Assembly (NCBI GenBank): GCA_947488905.1
Contig: CANLBJ010000001.1
Coordinates: 496,001-560,000, forward strand
Source: Ulvibacter algarum
GTDB lineage: Bacteria > Bacteroidota > Bacteroidia > Flavobacteriales > Flavobacteriaceae
Length of the DNA: 64,000 bases
Direction: 5' to 3'
The position numbers were made by a program, and so were the translations under genes. The notes below the pieces were generated by a model that saw only the letters and a program-made list of their open reading frames with translations, had not been told where the DNA came from and did no database searches. Positions within the stretch are counted from its first letter, which is position 1, and each line of letters starts with the position of its first letter. This document shows, piece after piece, positions 26,127-35,793 of the stretch.

Positions 26127-27889
26127 TATTGAATCTCTTTATCAATTGTTGAAATAATACGCACCGCCTTATCATAATCTTCTTTAATAGTAACGGCTGT
26201 AGATGGTGTGTAACGTGCAAACTCGCAGCTTTTAAGTAATGTATTAAATTCTGCTACTGTTTCTTGAGATACCTGGCGATCGTTTAACAATTGTGCTATA
26301 CGTTCTTTTGACATTTCTGTAGTCTCAATATCTAATTTTGCCTTAAGATAGTTATGAAGTGCTCGCTCCATAGAGTCATAAAATGCCTCCTTGTTTCCTA
26401 AGTTTTTCTTTGCCTCCCCTAAATATTTTTTAGCAAGTTTATTTGCATTTCTTAAACGAGAGCCATCCACATCTGCAAGACGTTTATCTCTTGCTCTACC
26501 AGCAATAACAAACAGGGGGATTAATAAAAATGGACCACCTAATAATGACCAGAAAAGGGTAGATTTAAAGAAGTGTTCCTTCTCCATTGGCTCAAGTGTA
26601 GTTGTGAGTTTAATATTTTTAAACTTATTGTTGCTTACTATATCACCACTCTCTTTAGCGGTATCTGGTAGAGATTCTGTGCTTGAAGGCCCTTCTGGTA
26701 CATCAATAAATATCTCTTTAGAGCTCAGTGTTTTATACGTTTCTGTTTTAGGGTCAAAATAAGAAAACGTGATAGGCCTAATAGGGTACTGCCCTTTAAA
26801 CTGGGGTACAACAGTGTATTTTTCTGTTATGGTCCCTTGCATACCATTTGCTTTTACTTGTATGTTATTAATGCGTTCAGGCTCATACACTTCAAGACTA
26901 CTAGGGAGTGTTACTTTAGGTAGTCCCATTAATTTTAAGTTTCCTTTACCTGTAATTTTTACGTCTAGTTCTAAAGCTTCATTAGCATTGAGTTGCTTTT
27001 TGTTGGTGTCCATATATAATGAAAAATCACCTACGGCATCTGTAAAGTTATCGGGTCTATTTTCTAAGGGTAGTGGTTTTACTTGTATACTTCTGTTTCC
27101 TGCAGAAATTGTTTTATTTACACGATTAGAGCGATTAAAAAAGCCTCTTCTACCTACTGGGACATCTATAGGCACACTTAAAGTGAGTGGTTCAATATCA
27201 AGTTTTCCAGTTTTCTGTGGGTATAAAACGGTGCTTCTTAAAATGACATAACGATAATCCTCTCCTTGATACTTACCATTATATACTTTATAGTCGCCAC
27301 GAGCATCAATATTCTGACTCCAAAAATCTTCATACTTAGGAGAAGTAACCTCTCTCCAGGCGCTGGTAATACTTACATCATGAGACACATAAAGTTTATA
27401 AACAACAGTAATAGCTTCATTTAAGTATGGGTTGCTATTAGATACTTCTGCTACGAGATGTACAGCTTCATTTGCAACAAACTCTGGGTTATTGGCGTCT
27501 TGAGGTGATGCTGTAGCTTTAGTGACATTAACAACTACCGGTTTTGAAGTGTAAGTTTGACCGTTAATTAAAATAGTAGCAGAGCCTATAGTTTTAGAAC
27601 CCATATTTTGCGGTGCTAAAAAATAAGAGTACGTTTTTGAGTAGCTTCTTTTACCGTTGTAATAAGAATTACTAATAGATTGATTGGGGCCGCCAACTAC
27701 GACAAATCCATCAAAATCTGGAGGCGAAAAATTATCACCATCTTGATTCATGGAAAAATCTACCCTTAGCTTCTCGTTTAAGCCTAACTTTTGCTTACTT
27801 ACTTTAGCTTCAAATTTGACGTCTTGAGCCTGCATAGCAATGCTACAGAGACCTATAAAAAATAATATAAATAAAGACTTCACTTTCAT
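26126..27889 (-). CDS. batD: BatD: BatD-family membrane protein
   Basis: The protein has 587 residues with a signal peptide ending SIAMQAQDVKF and the N-terminal BatD region (SKQKLGLNEKLRVDFSMNQD), then several Ig-like beta domains, a transmembrane helix near 455-475 (LLGGPFLLIPLFVIAG) and a cytoplasmic helical tail. The oxygen-tolerance role is known from Bacteroides and Leptospira work but the biochemistry is unsettled. It follows batC by 9 bases and overlaps batE by one. Confidence 0.93.
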   Translation of the reverse strand: MKVKSLFILFFIGLCSIAMQAQDVKFEAKVSKQKLGLNEKLRVDFSMNQDGDNFSPPDFDGFVVVGGPNQSISNSYYNGKRSYSKTYSYFLAPQNMGSKTIGSATILINGQTYTSKPVVVNVTKATASPQDANNPEFVANEAVHLVAEVSNSNPYLNEAITVVYKLYVSHDVSITSAWREVTSPKYEDFWSQNIDARGDYKVYNGKYQGEDYRYVILRSTVLYPQKTGKLDIEPLTLSVPIDVPVGRRGFFNRSNRVNKTISAGNRSIQVKPLPLENRPDNFTDAVGDFSLYMDTNKKQLNANEALELDVKITGKGNLKLMGLPKVTLPSSLEVYEPERINNIQVKANGMQGTITEKYTVVPQFKGQYPIRPITFSYFDPKTETYKTLSSKEIFIDVPEGPSSTESLPDTAKESGDIVSNNKFKNIKLTTTLEPMEKEHFFKSTLFWSLLGGPFLLIPLFVIAGRARDKRLADVDGSRLRNANKLAKKYLGEAKKNLGNKEAFYDSMERALHNYLKAKLDIETTEMSKERIAQLLNDRQVSQETVAEFNTLLKSCEFARYTPSTAVTIKEDYDKAVRIISTIDKEIQ

Positions 27890-27898
27890 TTTATAACC

Positions 27899-28789
27899 TT
27901 ACCAATCTTTTTCTGTTTTTACTTTTGCTCCTTGCTCTTTTTTAGCATTTACTTTATCCTGTACTTTCTTTTCTTCATTATTCATTGCCTCTAGTAAACT
28001 TTTTACTTGTTGAGGAGAGAGTTTTCCAGGGGTAGGCTGGGGTTGTTGTGGCTGCTTGTCTTCACCTTCTTTCTTGTCTTTTGGCTCATCTGGCTTGCCT
28101 TTGTCTTTCTCGTCTTCACCTTCTTTCTTGTCGTCCTTTTTATCGCCCTCGTCTTTTTCTTCGTTTTTATCTTGATCTTTATTGTCTTCGTTATCTCCTT
28201 CGTCTTGTTGATCCTTATTATCTTGATCTTTCTTGTCTTCGTTATCTTTTTTGTCTTGATCTTTATCATCCCCATTCTCATCTGGTTGAGGTGGTGGTGG
28301 GTTCTTTTCTAGCATTTCTTTTGCAAGTGCTAGATTATAGCGAGACTCATCATCTTTTGGGTTATTTCTTAAAGCATTTTTATAAGCATCTACAGCTTCT
28401 TGATACATCTTTTCTTTCATAAAAGAGTTTCCAAGATTGTGAAAAGCTTTATGTTTTGATGATTTATCTGTTGCTATTTCTGCGGCTTGTTTGTAACGAA
28501 GCATAGCGGTTTCGTTCATCTCTTTATCATAATAGGCATTACCAAGATTAAACTTACCTACTTCACTCTTTTGGTTTAAATCTATGGCTTCTCTGTATTG
28601 CGCTTCTGCAATTGCAAAGTTTTTTTTCTGAAGTTCTAAACTTGCATCACTTAATAACGTCGCGGCTTCTCTTTCTTGTTTTTCGGCAAGGGCGGCTGCA
28701 TCTTCTTGACTAAAAGTAGATATACTAACAAGAAGCACAAGTGCGAACCCAAGATGTTTCAGAAATAATATGAATGTTTGTTTTTTCAT
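27899..28789 (-). CDS. batC: BatC: TPR protein with charged low-complexity tail
   Basis: The protein has 296 residues from the ATG at 28789, one base after the batB stop; a longer frame to 28807 overlaps batB and begins with non-signal residues. It has a signal peptide, three or four TPR units (GKFNLGNAYYDKEMNETAML, HKAFHNLGNSFMKEKMYQE) and then about 85 residues made almost only of Asp, Lys, Glu, Asn and Gln, then a proline-rich bridge and a conserved C-terminal helix (LSPQQVKSLLEAMNNEEKKV). The charged stretch gives false open frames on both strands. Confidence 0.9.
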   Translation of the reverse strand: MKKQTFILFLKHLGFALVLLVSISTFSQEDAAALAEKQEREAATLLSDASLELQKKNFAIAEAQYREAIDLNQKSEVGKFNLGNAYYDKEMNETAMLRYKQAAEIATDKSSKHKAFHNLGNSFMKEKMYQEAVDAYKNALRNNPKDDESRYNLALAKEMLEKNPPPPQPDENGDDKDQDKKDNEDKKDQDNKDQQDEGDNEDNKDQDKNEEKDEGDKKDDKKEGEDEKDKGKPDEPKDKKEGEDKQPQQPQPTPGKLSPQQVKSLLEAMNNEEKKVQDKVNAKKEQGAKVKTEKDW

Positions 28790-28790
28790 C

Positions 28791-29828
28791 TTATGCTCGT
28801 TTTTCATTAAACAAATTTAGTTTGTTAATCCACTTTGTCTTACGATCTAGTAGAAATACATCTAAAATTAACAAAAATAATGCCCCAGCAAGAAACCATT
28901 GAAATTGATCTTTAAAATCTGTGAATTGCTTGGCTTCAAACTCTTTTTTATCCATTCCGTTTAAGATGTTTTTTACCTCATCTACAACAGCCTGTGTGTT
29001 GGCTCCGTTTATATATTTTCCGTTACCTTCATCTGCAATGGCTTGTAGCGTAGGCTCTCCTAAACGTGTGATTACTATCTCATTATTCTGATCTCGCTTG
29101 TAAAACTGCAAAACGCCATTACGTTTTATAGGTATTTGCCCTCCTTTTTCTGTACCTACTCCTATGGTATATACCTTAATGCCGTTATCTGTTGCGGCCT
29201 CTATGGCAGCTTCAAAATTACCTTCGTGATCTTCCCCGTCGCTAATTATGAAAAGCACTCTGTTTTTTTGTTCTACATCATCAAAATAAGTGGTAGACAT
29301 CTGTACAGCTTCACTTATTGCAGTACCTTGAGAGGATACCATGTCTGTGTCCATTGCATTTAAAAATAACTTAGTAGATGCAAAATCTGTAGTGATAGGT
29401 ACCTGCGGAAATGCGCTACCGGCATACCCAATTATACCCACACGATCACCGCCTAATTCATTAATAATTTGTGTGATTAACTGTTTAGATTTTTCTATCC
29501 TATTTGGGGCAATGTCTTCTGCAAGCATACTCTTTGAGACGTCGAGTGCAAAAACAACATCTACTCCTTCACGTTTAACTGTCTCTAGCTTTGTTCCAAT
29601 TTTTGGGTTTACCATTGCAATAGTTAGACAGGCAATAGCAAGGCATAAAACTAAAACTTTTAAAAGCCCTTTACCTCTAGATTTACTTGGGCTTAATCGC
29701 TCTAATAATTTACTGTCTGCAAATTTTTTCTGTGTAGAACGTCTCCATATTTGCACAGCAAAAAACAAGAGCAGCACTACCGGTATTGCCAGTAGGATGT
29801 AAAAGTATATGGGTTGTTCGTAATTCAT
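28791..29828 (-). CDS. batB: BatB: von Willebrand factor A domain protein
   Basis: The protein has 345 residues with two N-terminal hydrophobic helices, a VWA domain with an intact MIDAS (VFALDVSKSMLAEDIAPNRI, then TAISEAV and IISDGEDHEG), and a C-terminal transmembrane helix. It probably sits in the inner membrane with the metal-ion-dependent domain in the periplasm or cytoplasm, and partners BatA. It follows batA by 120 bases, which hold a nested repeat (29855-29939). Confidence 0.93.
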   Translation of the reverse strand: MNYEQPIYFYILLAIPVVLLLFFAVQIWRRSTQKKFADSKLLERLSPSKSRGKGLLKVLVLCLAIACLTIAMVNPKIGTKLETVKREGVDVVFALDVSKSMLAEDIAPNRIEKSKQLITQIINELGGDRVGIIGYAGSAFPQVPITTDFASTKLFLNAMDTDMVSSQGTAISEAVQMSTTYFDDVEQKNRVLFIISDGEDHEGNFEAAIEAATDNGIKVYTIGVGTEKGGQIPIKRNGVLQFYKRDQNNEIVITRLGEPTLQAIADEGNGKYINGANTQAVVDEVKNILNGMDKKEFEAKQFTDFKDQFQWFLAGALFLLILDVFLLDRKTKWINKLNLFNEKRA

Positions 29829-29854
29829 TTTTTATTATGCCAATTTTTTATTTA

Positions 29855-29939
29855 CCCCAGCCCTAAAGGGGGCAAAAAATCTAAAATTATTAATCAATTA
29901 GAGAATAAGCCTCCCTTTAGGGTTGGGGTTAGGCTTATT
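29855..29939. repeat. Nested inverted repeat between batA and batB
   Basis: CCCCAGCCCTAAAGGG at 29855-29870 is repeated inverted as CCCTTTAGGGTTGGGG at 29913-29928. The second copy is itself inside a 9-bp stem AATAAGCCT / AGGCTTATT (29904-29939). This resembles the short palindromic repeats scattered between genes in flavobacterial genomes. It breaks an otherwise tight operon. Confidence 0.7.
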
Positions 29940-29948
29940 TGGAGTTTA

Positions 29949-30953
29949 TTAAACAAAACTCCTAAAAACAGTATATCTTAACAGTAGTTCAAAACCTAAA
30001 AGGCATAATCCTAAAATGACCCATGGTCTAAACTGCTCTTCATAACTTGTGTATTTAAATTCTTCTATGTCTGTTTTTTCTAGTTTGTTAATCTCTTCGT
30101 AAATCTCGTTAAGCTTAGTTGTACTAGTTGCTCTAAAATATTGACCGCCGGTAATCTTAGCAATTTCTTTTAATAAAGCCTCATCTATCTTTACTGGCTG
30201 ATTTCCGTAGCGAAAACGACCGTTAGGCAATATCCCAATAGGAGAAGATGCCATCCCGTTTGTCCCTAAACCAATGGTGTAAACCTTGATGCCAAACTCT
30301 ACGGCAAGTTCGCTAGCAATTTTTGGGTCTATAAAACCACTATTGTTTTCTCCATCTGTAAGTAGGATAATAACTTTACTTTTTGCGGTGCTTTCTTTTA
30401 GCCTGTTTACTGCAGTGGCGAGTCCCATCCCTATGGCAGTACCGCCTTCAATAACACTGTTATATTCTATACTGTTTAATGAAGATAAAACAACTGTTTT
30501 ATCACTTGTTAAAGGTGTTTTTGTGTAGCTTTCTCCTGCATATTCTACTAGCCCGATGCGGTCATTAGGGCGTCCATTAATAAAACGTGCCGCCACTTGT
30601 TTTAATGCTTGTAAACGGTCTGGCTTTAAATCTCGTGCCAGCATACTAGCAGAAACATCAATCGCCATCACAATATCAATACCTTTTGTAGATTTTATTC
30701 TTGTAGATTCATCTACAAATCTTGGTCTTGCTAGTGCTACTATTATTGCAGATACTGCTAGTAAGCGTAAAATAAATAAAAGTGGGCGCAATCTTGCTAA
30801 CCAGTTTTTACCTGTTTTAAAACCTTTTATACTTGATATTTTAAGCGAAGCTGTTTGTTGCTTTCTTTTAAAAAAATACCATAGCAGTAGCAGTGGCAGT
30901 AAAAGAAACAGCCAAAAATATTCTGGATTTACAAACTCAAAGGTGCTAAACAT
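29949..30953 (-). CDS. batA: BatA: von Willebrand factor A domain protein
   Basis: The protein has 334 residues. The N-terminal helices (FWLFLLLPLLLLWYFFKRKQ), the VWA MIDAS motif VMAIDVSASMLARDLKPDR, TAIGMGLATAVNRL and LLTDGENNSGF, and a terminal helix match BatA. Its start overlaps the stop of the upstream gene by one base (TAATG). Its role with BatB is as scaffold or receptor in a membrane complex linked to the MoxR ATPase. Confidence 0.93.
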   Translation of the reverse strand: MFSTFEFVNPEYFWLFLLLPLLLLWYFFKRKQQTASLKISSIKGFKTGKNWLARLRPLLFILRLLAVSAIIVALARPRFVDESTRIKSTKGIDIVMAIDVSASMLARDLKPDRLQALKQVAARFINGRPNDRIGLVEYAGESYTKTPLTSDKTVVLSSLNSIEYNSVIEGGTAIGMGLATAVNRLKESTAKSKVIILLTDGENNSGFIDPKIASELAVEFGIKVYTIGLGTNGMASSPIGILPNGRFRYGNQPVKIDEALLKEIAKITGGQYFRATSTTKLNEIYEEINKLEKTDIEEFKYTSYEEQFRPWVILGLCLLGFELLLRYTVFRSFV

Positions 30954-32596
30954 TATTTCTCTCCTTGGGTTAATTCTATCTCTAGACTATTAATAATTCT
31001 TTCTACTATTTGTTTTGCGTACAAGTTTTGCTTGTTGTTTACAATCACAATTTGTTGCAATGCGCCTGGTTGTCCAAAAACAACATATTGATATTCTTGC
31101 TCTCTAAAACCGCTTCCTTTTTTAATGTTAAAGCTTCCTGAGGCGCGAACACCACCTATACCGTTAGGTGTCTCAAAATCTTCTTTTTTAACTATAAAAT
31201 TTGATGCGCCACCTTGTTCTATATTTGTTAAACCATTTTCAATAGCCGCATCTGGTTCTATTTTTTGTTCGCCAGTAAATTGTACCGTAGTGATCATTAT
31301 ATAAAGATCATCTTGTAGATTTCCGTAGGTAAAAATATCATTAGATTTTACGCCTTGTTCAACCTTGTCTATTTCTGCTCTAACAAGCACTTCTGGTGTT
31401 TCTACAATTACAGAAGGGATTCCGTATTCACTTTTTACCCATCTATCTTCTTGTAATTCACGTGTCTCATTTCCGAAGATAAAATCACGCACAGTACTAT
31501 ATCCATAAACTCCTATGCCAATGGCTATGGCTAAAACCACTGCTATAAAAACAGAGCCCAAAGCAATGATCCATATTTTACGCACTTTCTTTTTACGCTG
31601 TGCCTCTTTGTATCGTTCGTTTTCTAACAGTTCCTCTTCTGTAGGTTCTGGGATGGCCTCGTGTGTATCGTTTATGATGAGTTCTAGCGTCTTTCTGTCT
31701 GCCTCAAGCTGACCAGAGGCTTGTTGCATTTTGGCAAATTTTACAAGATCTGCACGTTTTAAAAGCAACTCTAGATCTTTAATCATACTAGGGTCAAAGT
31801 CAAAATTACCCAATTTTTTATGCGCACTAAGTCTTTCTATTAACTCATCTGTAGTACTTTCTAGAGCGGTGTCATCTACTTCTCTGTCTAAATATCTTTT
31901 AATAATTTCTGTAAGTACAGAGTAGTATTCTTTACTTTTATTTTGAATCAATAATTGAGAATCGTCTAGTTTTTGTAAAGCAGAAATAGCTTCTTCATAA
32001 GGCGGTAAATCTTCTTCTTGAGCTTCGCGTAGTTTTTTTCTTCGGAATAAAATAAAAACCACTAGCCCTATTAATGCGAGAATAGGTAGCAACCAATAAA
32101 GAAGTTTAAGAAAGTTAAACGGTGGCGAGTCTACTTCAATCTTGTCCTTAATATTGAACATTTTTTGCTTAGTAGTATCTACAACTACATCACGAACTTC
32201 TACTGAAAAGGTGTCTGTTTTTAATTGCTTATTGTTTAAGATAACCCTTTGTGCAGGAATTGTATATCGCCCAGAATCAAACTGAGTTAAGCCATATCGC
32301 TTTATAAAACGATAGCGAGAATTATCTAGAATGGTATCAAGTTTATAAGACTCGATTACCTCCATTGGTAAAAACTGTTGTCCTTCTGGAAATACTACAA
32401 GATCTGTGGTATCTGCCTCAAGGGTCATTGTATAAGTAAGTTCTTCACCTATTTTTATAGAAGTAGAATCTATACTGGCTTGTACTTGAGCAAAAGAAAC
32501 GGCAGTCGCTAAAAGGCATAGAAAACCAACCAAAAAGCTTTTGCTTAATTGGGTCGTTCTAAAATCTAAAATCGGTAATTTCCAATCTCCAATCAT
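30953..32596 (-). CDS. Bat-operon membrane protein (BatD-like/DUF4381-like)
   Basis: The protein has 547 residues. An unusually long n-region (MIGDWKLPILDFRTTQLSKS) leads into a signal peptide ending SFAQ, then a BatD-like Ig domain (SIDSTSIKIGEELTYTMTLE), a transmembrane helix near 165-185 and a DUF4381-like cytoplasmic segment (LPPYEEAISALQKLDD). A second helix lies near 345-370, followed by a C-terminal domain of about 170 residues. The ATG at 32596 shares a base with the previous stop, so I keep it despite the odd n-region. Position between DUF58 and batA is standard for Flavobacteriaceae. Function is not known beyond the operon. Confidence 0.78.
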   Translation of the reverse strand: MIGDWKLPILDFRTTQLSKSFLVGFLCLLATAVSFAQVQASIDSTSIKIGEELTYTMTLEADTTDLVVFPEGQQFLPMEVIESYKLDTILDNSRYRFIKRYGLTQFDSGRYTIPAQRVILNNKQLKTDTFSVEVRDVVVDTTKQKMFNIKDKIEVDSPPFNFLKLLYWLLPILALIGLVVFILFRRKKLREAQEEDLPPYEEAISALQKLDDSQLLIQNKSKEYYSVLTEIIKRYLDREVDDTALESTTDELIERLSAHKKLGNFDFDPSMIKDLELLLKRADLVKFAKMQQASGQLEADRKTLELIINDTHEAIPEPTEEELLENERYKEAQRKKKVRKIWIIALGSVFIAVVLAIAIGIGVYGYSTVRDFIFGNETRELQEDRWVKSEYGIPSVIVETPEVLVRAEIDKVEQGVKSNDIFTYGNLQDDLYIMITTVQFTGEQKIEPDAAIENGLTNIEQGGASNFIVKKEDFETPNGIGGVRASGSFNIKKGSGFREQEYQYVVFGQPGALQQIVIVNNKQNLYAKQIVERIINSLEIELTQGEK

Positions 32597-33465
32597 TATC
32601 CTCTTCTTTTAAAATAGCCTAACAATTTTTTTACATAACTTTCATCTACCCTACAATCTAAGGCACCAGCACCACTCTTTAAAAATGATTCTTGAAAGTA
32701 ATCTACACGCTCTCTGTAATATGCGTGGTAATTATTACGTACTGCTTTTGATCCTGTGTTTACTAATATTAATTCTCCAGACTCTTCATCTTCCATCTGT
32801 ACCATACCAAGGTTAGGTATATTTTCTTCTTTAGCGTCATAAACTCTTATGCCTGTAATATCGTGTTTGTTAGCAGCAATTTTAAGGGTGTCTTTATAAT
32901 CATCTGCTATAAAGTCACTCAGTACAAAGACAATGGCTTTTTTCTTCATCACATTGCGCATAAATTTTAATGCGTTTGCTATATCTGTTTTTTTGCTTTT
33001 TGGTTTAAACTCTATAAGCTCTCTAATAATACGAAGCACATGAAATTTCCCTTTTTTAGGCGGAATGTATAATTCTACCTCATCACTAAAAAGTATTAAA
33101 CCTATTCTGTCATTGTTCTGTGTGGCAGAAAAGGCAAGGGTTGCGGCAATTTCTGTGATGATTTCGCTTTTAAACTGGGCGTTTGTACCAAAAAACTCTG
33201 ACCCACTTATATCTGCCATTAGCATCATAGTGAGTTCGCGCTCTTCTTCAAACACTTTTATGTAAGGCTCACTGTAGCGAGCAGTCACATTCCAGTCTAT
33301 ATTACGTACATCATCACCAAACTGGTATTGACGCACTTCACTAAAAGTCATACCGCGACCCTTAAACGTACTATGATACTCGCCACCAAAAACGTGATCG
33401 CTTAAGCGACGTGTTTTGATTTCGATTTTCCGTACTTTTTTTAAGAGTTCTTTTGTGGTGCTCAT
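32596..33465 (-). CDS. DUF58 domain protein
   Basis: The protein has 289 residues and no membrane helices. The DUF58 core is clear: SDHVFGGEYHSTFKGRGMTF, EVRQYQFGDDVRNIDWNVTA and a VWA-like fold with LMADISGSE. DUF58 proteins accompany MoxR ATPases and BatA/B proteins and are thought to act as adaptors or substrates of the ATPase. It is 116 bases downstream of moxR, with a repeat in the gap. Confidence 0.92.
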   Translation of the reverse strand: MSTTKELLKKVRKIEIKTRRLSDHVFGGEYHSTFKGRGMTFSEVRQYQFGDDVRNIDWNVTARYSEPYIKVFEEERELTMMLMADISGSEFFGTNAQFKSEIITEIAATLAFSATQNNDRIGLILFSDEVELYIPPKKGKFHVLRIIRELIEFKPKSKKTDIANALKFMRNVMKKKAIVFVLSDFIADDYKDTLKIAANKHDITGIRVYDAKEENIPNLGMVQMEDEESGELILVNTGSKAVRNNYHAYYRERVDYFQESFLKSGAGALDCRVDESYVKKLLGYFKRRG

Positions 33466-33470
33466 TTTAG

Positions 33471-33506
33471 TCCCTCATCCCCAGCCCTTCTCCCGCTGAG
33501 AAGGGA
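33471..33506. repeat. Palindromic intergenic repeat (moxR / DUF58)
   Basis: TCCCTCATCCCCAGCCCTTC leads into CCCTTCTC / GAGAAGGG, an 8-bp stem with loop CCGCT. It is a member of the same CCCCAGCCC-type family as the element at 29855 and sits directly before the DUF58 start. Confidence 0.65.
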
Positions 33507-33581
33507 GCGAGGCTTTTGTTTTATTAATGTAAATTTTTATATCTGATTACTGCGTTCTGAAACTGTGAACTGCCTTACTGA

Positions 33582-34586
33582 CTAAGGTACTTCAATAACG
33601 TTTACAATCTTATTAATAAGATCTTCACTTGTTACGTTTTCTGCTTCTGCTTCATAGGTGATACCAATACGGTGACGTAATACATCGTGTACAACTGCGC
33701 GTACATCTTCTGGTATTACATATCCTCTACGTTTTATAAATGCATAACATTTTGCAGCCATTGCTAGGTTGATACTTCCACGAGGAGAAGCACCGTAGCT
33801 AATAAGTGGTTTAATCTCTTCAAGCTTGTATAACTCTGGGTTACGTGTGGCAAAAATGATGTCTAGAATGTATCGTTCTATTTTTTCGTCCATGTAAACT
33901 TCACGAACTGCGCTTTGTGCACGTATAATTTGATCTACAGTAACTACAGGGTTTACTGTCTCATATTCGCCTTTTAAGTTTTGGCGCATAATGAGTTGTT
34001 CATCTTCTATTTTTGGATAAGTTATCACCGTTTTTAACATAAAACGGTCCATTTGCGCTTCTGGTAACGGGTAAGTTCCTTCTTGCTCAATTGGGTTTTG
34101 GGTTGCCATTACTAAAAATGGTTTGTCCAGTTTAAATGTAGTGTCACCAATGGTCACTTGCTTTTCTTGCATTGCCTCCAGAAGGGCAGATTGCACCTTT
34201 GCTGGAGCACGGTTAATCTCATCTGCAAGTACAAAGTTTGCAAAAATGGGTCCTTTTTTAATACTGAAATCATTCAGCTTCATATTATAGATAAGCGTTC
34301 CTACTACATCTGCAGGTAGCAAGTCTGGTGTAAACTGCACACGACTAAAACTACCGTGAACGGCTTTTGATAGTGTGTTAATAGCCAGTGTTTTTGCAAG
34401 ACCAGGTACCCCTTCAAGTAAGATGTGACCTTGACCTAAAAGACCTATAAGTAAACGTTCTACCATGTGCTTTTGACCTACAATCACCTTATTAATCTCA
34501 AGGGAAAGGATGTCAATAAAAGCACTTTCTTTTTCTATTTTTTCATTTAATGCACCAATATCTAACGGCGTATTTGATTGTTCCAT
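33582..34586 (-). CDS. MoxR-family AAA+ ATPase
   Basis: The 334-residue cytoplasmic protein has Walker A in LLEGVPGLAKTLAINT, Walker B and MoxR motifs in VLADEINRAPAKVQSALLEA, sensor 1 in LVMATQNPIEQEGTYPLPEA, and an arginine-finger region DRFMLK. MoxR ATPases act as chaperone-like factors for assembling metal or cofactor proteins and VWA partners. It is the first gene of the Bat operon, and the promoter should lie in the 399-base gap upstream. Confidence 0.94.
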   Translation of the reverse strand: MEQSNTPLDIGALNEKIEKESAFIDILSLEINKVIVGQKHMVERLLIGLLGQGHILLEGVPGLAKTLAINTLSKAVHGSFSRVQFTPDLLPADVVGTLIYNMKLNDFSIKKGPIFANFVLADEINRAPAKVQSALLEAMQEKQVTIGDTTFKLDKPFLVMATQNPIEQEGTYPLPEAQMDRFMLKTVITYPKIEDEQLIMRQNLKGEYETVNPVVTVDQIIRAQSAVREVYMDEKIERYILDIIFATRNPELYKLEEIKPLISYGASPRGSINLAMAAKCYAFIKRRGYVIPEDVRAVVHDVLRHRIGITYEAEAENVTSEDLINKIVNVIEVP

Positions 34587-34985
34587 GGTCGCTTTATTTT
34601 ATCTAAAAATGTCTGTTTTACAACGATGCAATTTGAAGAAAATTGACCGTTTTTGTTGTTAATCTTTGGTTAAAAATAACAAGCAAATGACGAAAAATTC
34701 TTTTTTGCGTTTCAGAGATTAACAAAAGTTTATGAGTTGCGAATTTAACAATTTGAGACTAACCCACAAATATGAATTTTCTAGGGTGTTTCTGAAGAAA
34801 AAAACAACTAAAATTAATTTGTGTTTTAAGTATGAATGAGAATTACTATTTTTCGTAAATCTATAGACCAAATGTCTGTTTGAGTGCTTAGACATGCTCA
34901 GCATAAACTGAAGTCGAGAACTACTTTAACCGTGCCAAATAGCTCTCAACTGCGCTCGAACAGACGATAAACGACAACAAATACC
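34587..34985. other. Intergenic region between moxR and SDR genes
   Basis: This 399-base divergent gap is AT-rich. I see no RNA gene and no convincing TAnnTTTG box with a -33 partner. Near 34896-34965 a degenerate copy of the GTCGAG...CTGCGCTCGA repeat is visible (weak inverted arms), related to the repeat at 37314-37421. Confidence 0.5.
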
Positions 34986-35735
34986 ATGAAAACAGCCTTT
35001 ATTACAGGAGCCACTAGCGGAATAGGCCGAGCAACAGCACGCCTTTTTGCAGATAATAACATCAATCTTATTCTCTGCGGAAGAAGACAAGAACGATTAG
35101 ATACCTTAAAAACTGAACTTAGCAAAAAAGTAAAAGTTCACACTTTAACTTTTGACGTTCGTGACCGAAATAAAGTCATAGCAGCTGTGGAGTCTCTTCC
35201 AGAAAATTTCCGAAGCATAGATATTCTTATTAATAATGCTGGTAATGCACACGGGTTAGATGCGTTTCAAAACGGAAGTGCAGAAGATTGGGATGCAATG
35301 ATAGACATTAATGTAAAAGGTTTGCTATATGTTACGCAGGCTATCTTGCCAGGAATGATTGATAAGAAATCTGGACACATCATAAACATAGGCTCAACGG
35401 CAGGGAAAGAGGTGTATCCAAACGGCAATGTATATTGCGCCAGTAAACACGCGGTAGATGCTATAAATCAAGGAATGCGATTAGATCTAAATGGTAAAGG
35501 GATTAAAGTGGGAGCTATCAATCCTGGACTCGTAGAAACAGAGTTTAGCGAAGTACGTTTTAAAGGCGACAGCGATAGAGCAGAAAAAGTGTATCAAAAT
35601 TTTACGCCTTTGCGCCCTGAGGATATTGCAGATATTATCCACTTTGCTGTCACAAGACCGCCGCACGTTAATATTGCAGATTTGACGGTGATGTGCTTAG
35701 ATCAAGCAAGTAGTACTATTGTCAATAAAGGGTAG
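34986..35735 (+). CDS. Short-chain dehydrogenase/reductase (SDR)
   Basis: The protein has 249 residues and is a classical SDR with the TGxxxGIG loop (FITGATSGIGRATARL), CGRRQERLDTL which favours NADP, NNAG, catalytic Ser in INIGSTAGKEV, and the YxxxK pair in NVYCASKHAVDA. It is most like YdfG-type 3-hydroxy acid or serine dehydrogenases, but the substrate is not certain. It stands alone and ends before a complex repeat region. Confidence 0.9.
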   Translation: MKTAFITGATSGIGRATARLFADNNINLILCGRRQERLDTLKTELSKKVKVHTLTFDVRDRNKVIAAVESLPENFRSIDILINNAGNAHGLDAFQNGSAEDWDAMIDINVKGLLYVTQAILPGMIDKKSGHIINIGSTAGKEVYPNGNVYCASKHAVDAINQGMRLDLNGKGIKVGAINPGLVETEFSEVRFKGDSDRAEKVYQNFTPLRPEDIADIIHFAVTRPPHVNIADLTVMCLDQASSTIVNKG

Positions 35736-35793
35736 GGGTTTTCGGTCCTTCGGCACTATTTTTCTTAATTATTTGCAGAGCAAAAGATTAAGG

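Noticed and set aside
26391-27251. Two long plus-strand frames opposite batD
   Set aside because: Both lie fully inside batD, which is conserved and in an operon.
28007-28422. Hydrophobic plus-strand frames opposite batC
   Set aside because: They arise from the Asp/Lys/Glu-rich codons of BatC read backwards; composition is extreme and no start context exists.
29341-30993. Plus-strand frames of 145-153 codons opposite batA and batB
   Set aside because: Shadows of the VWA genes; Ser/Ile-rich and without domain features.
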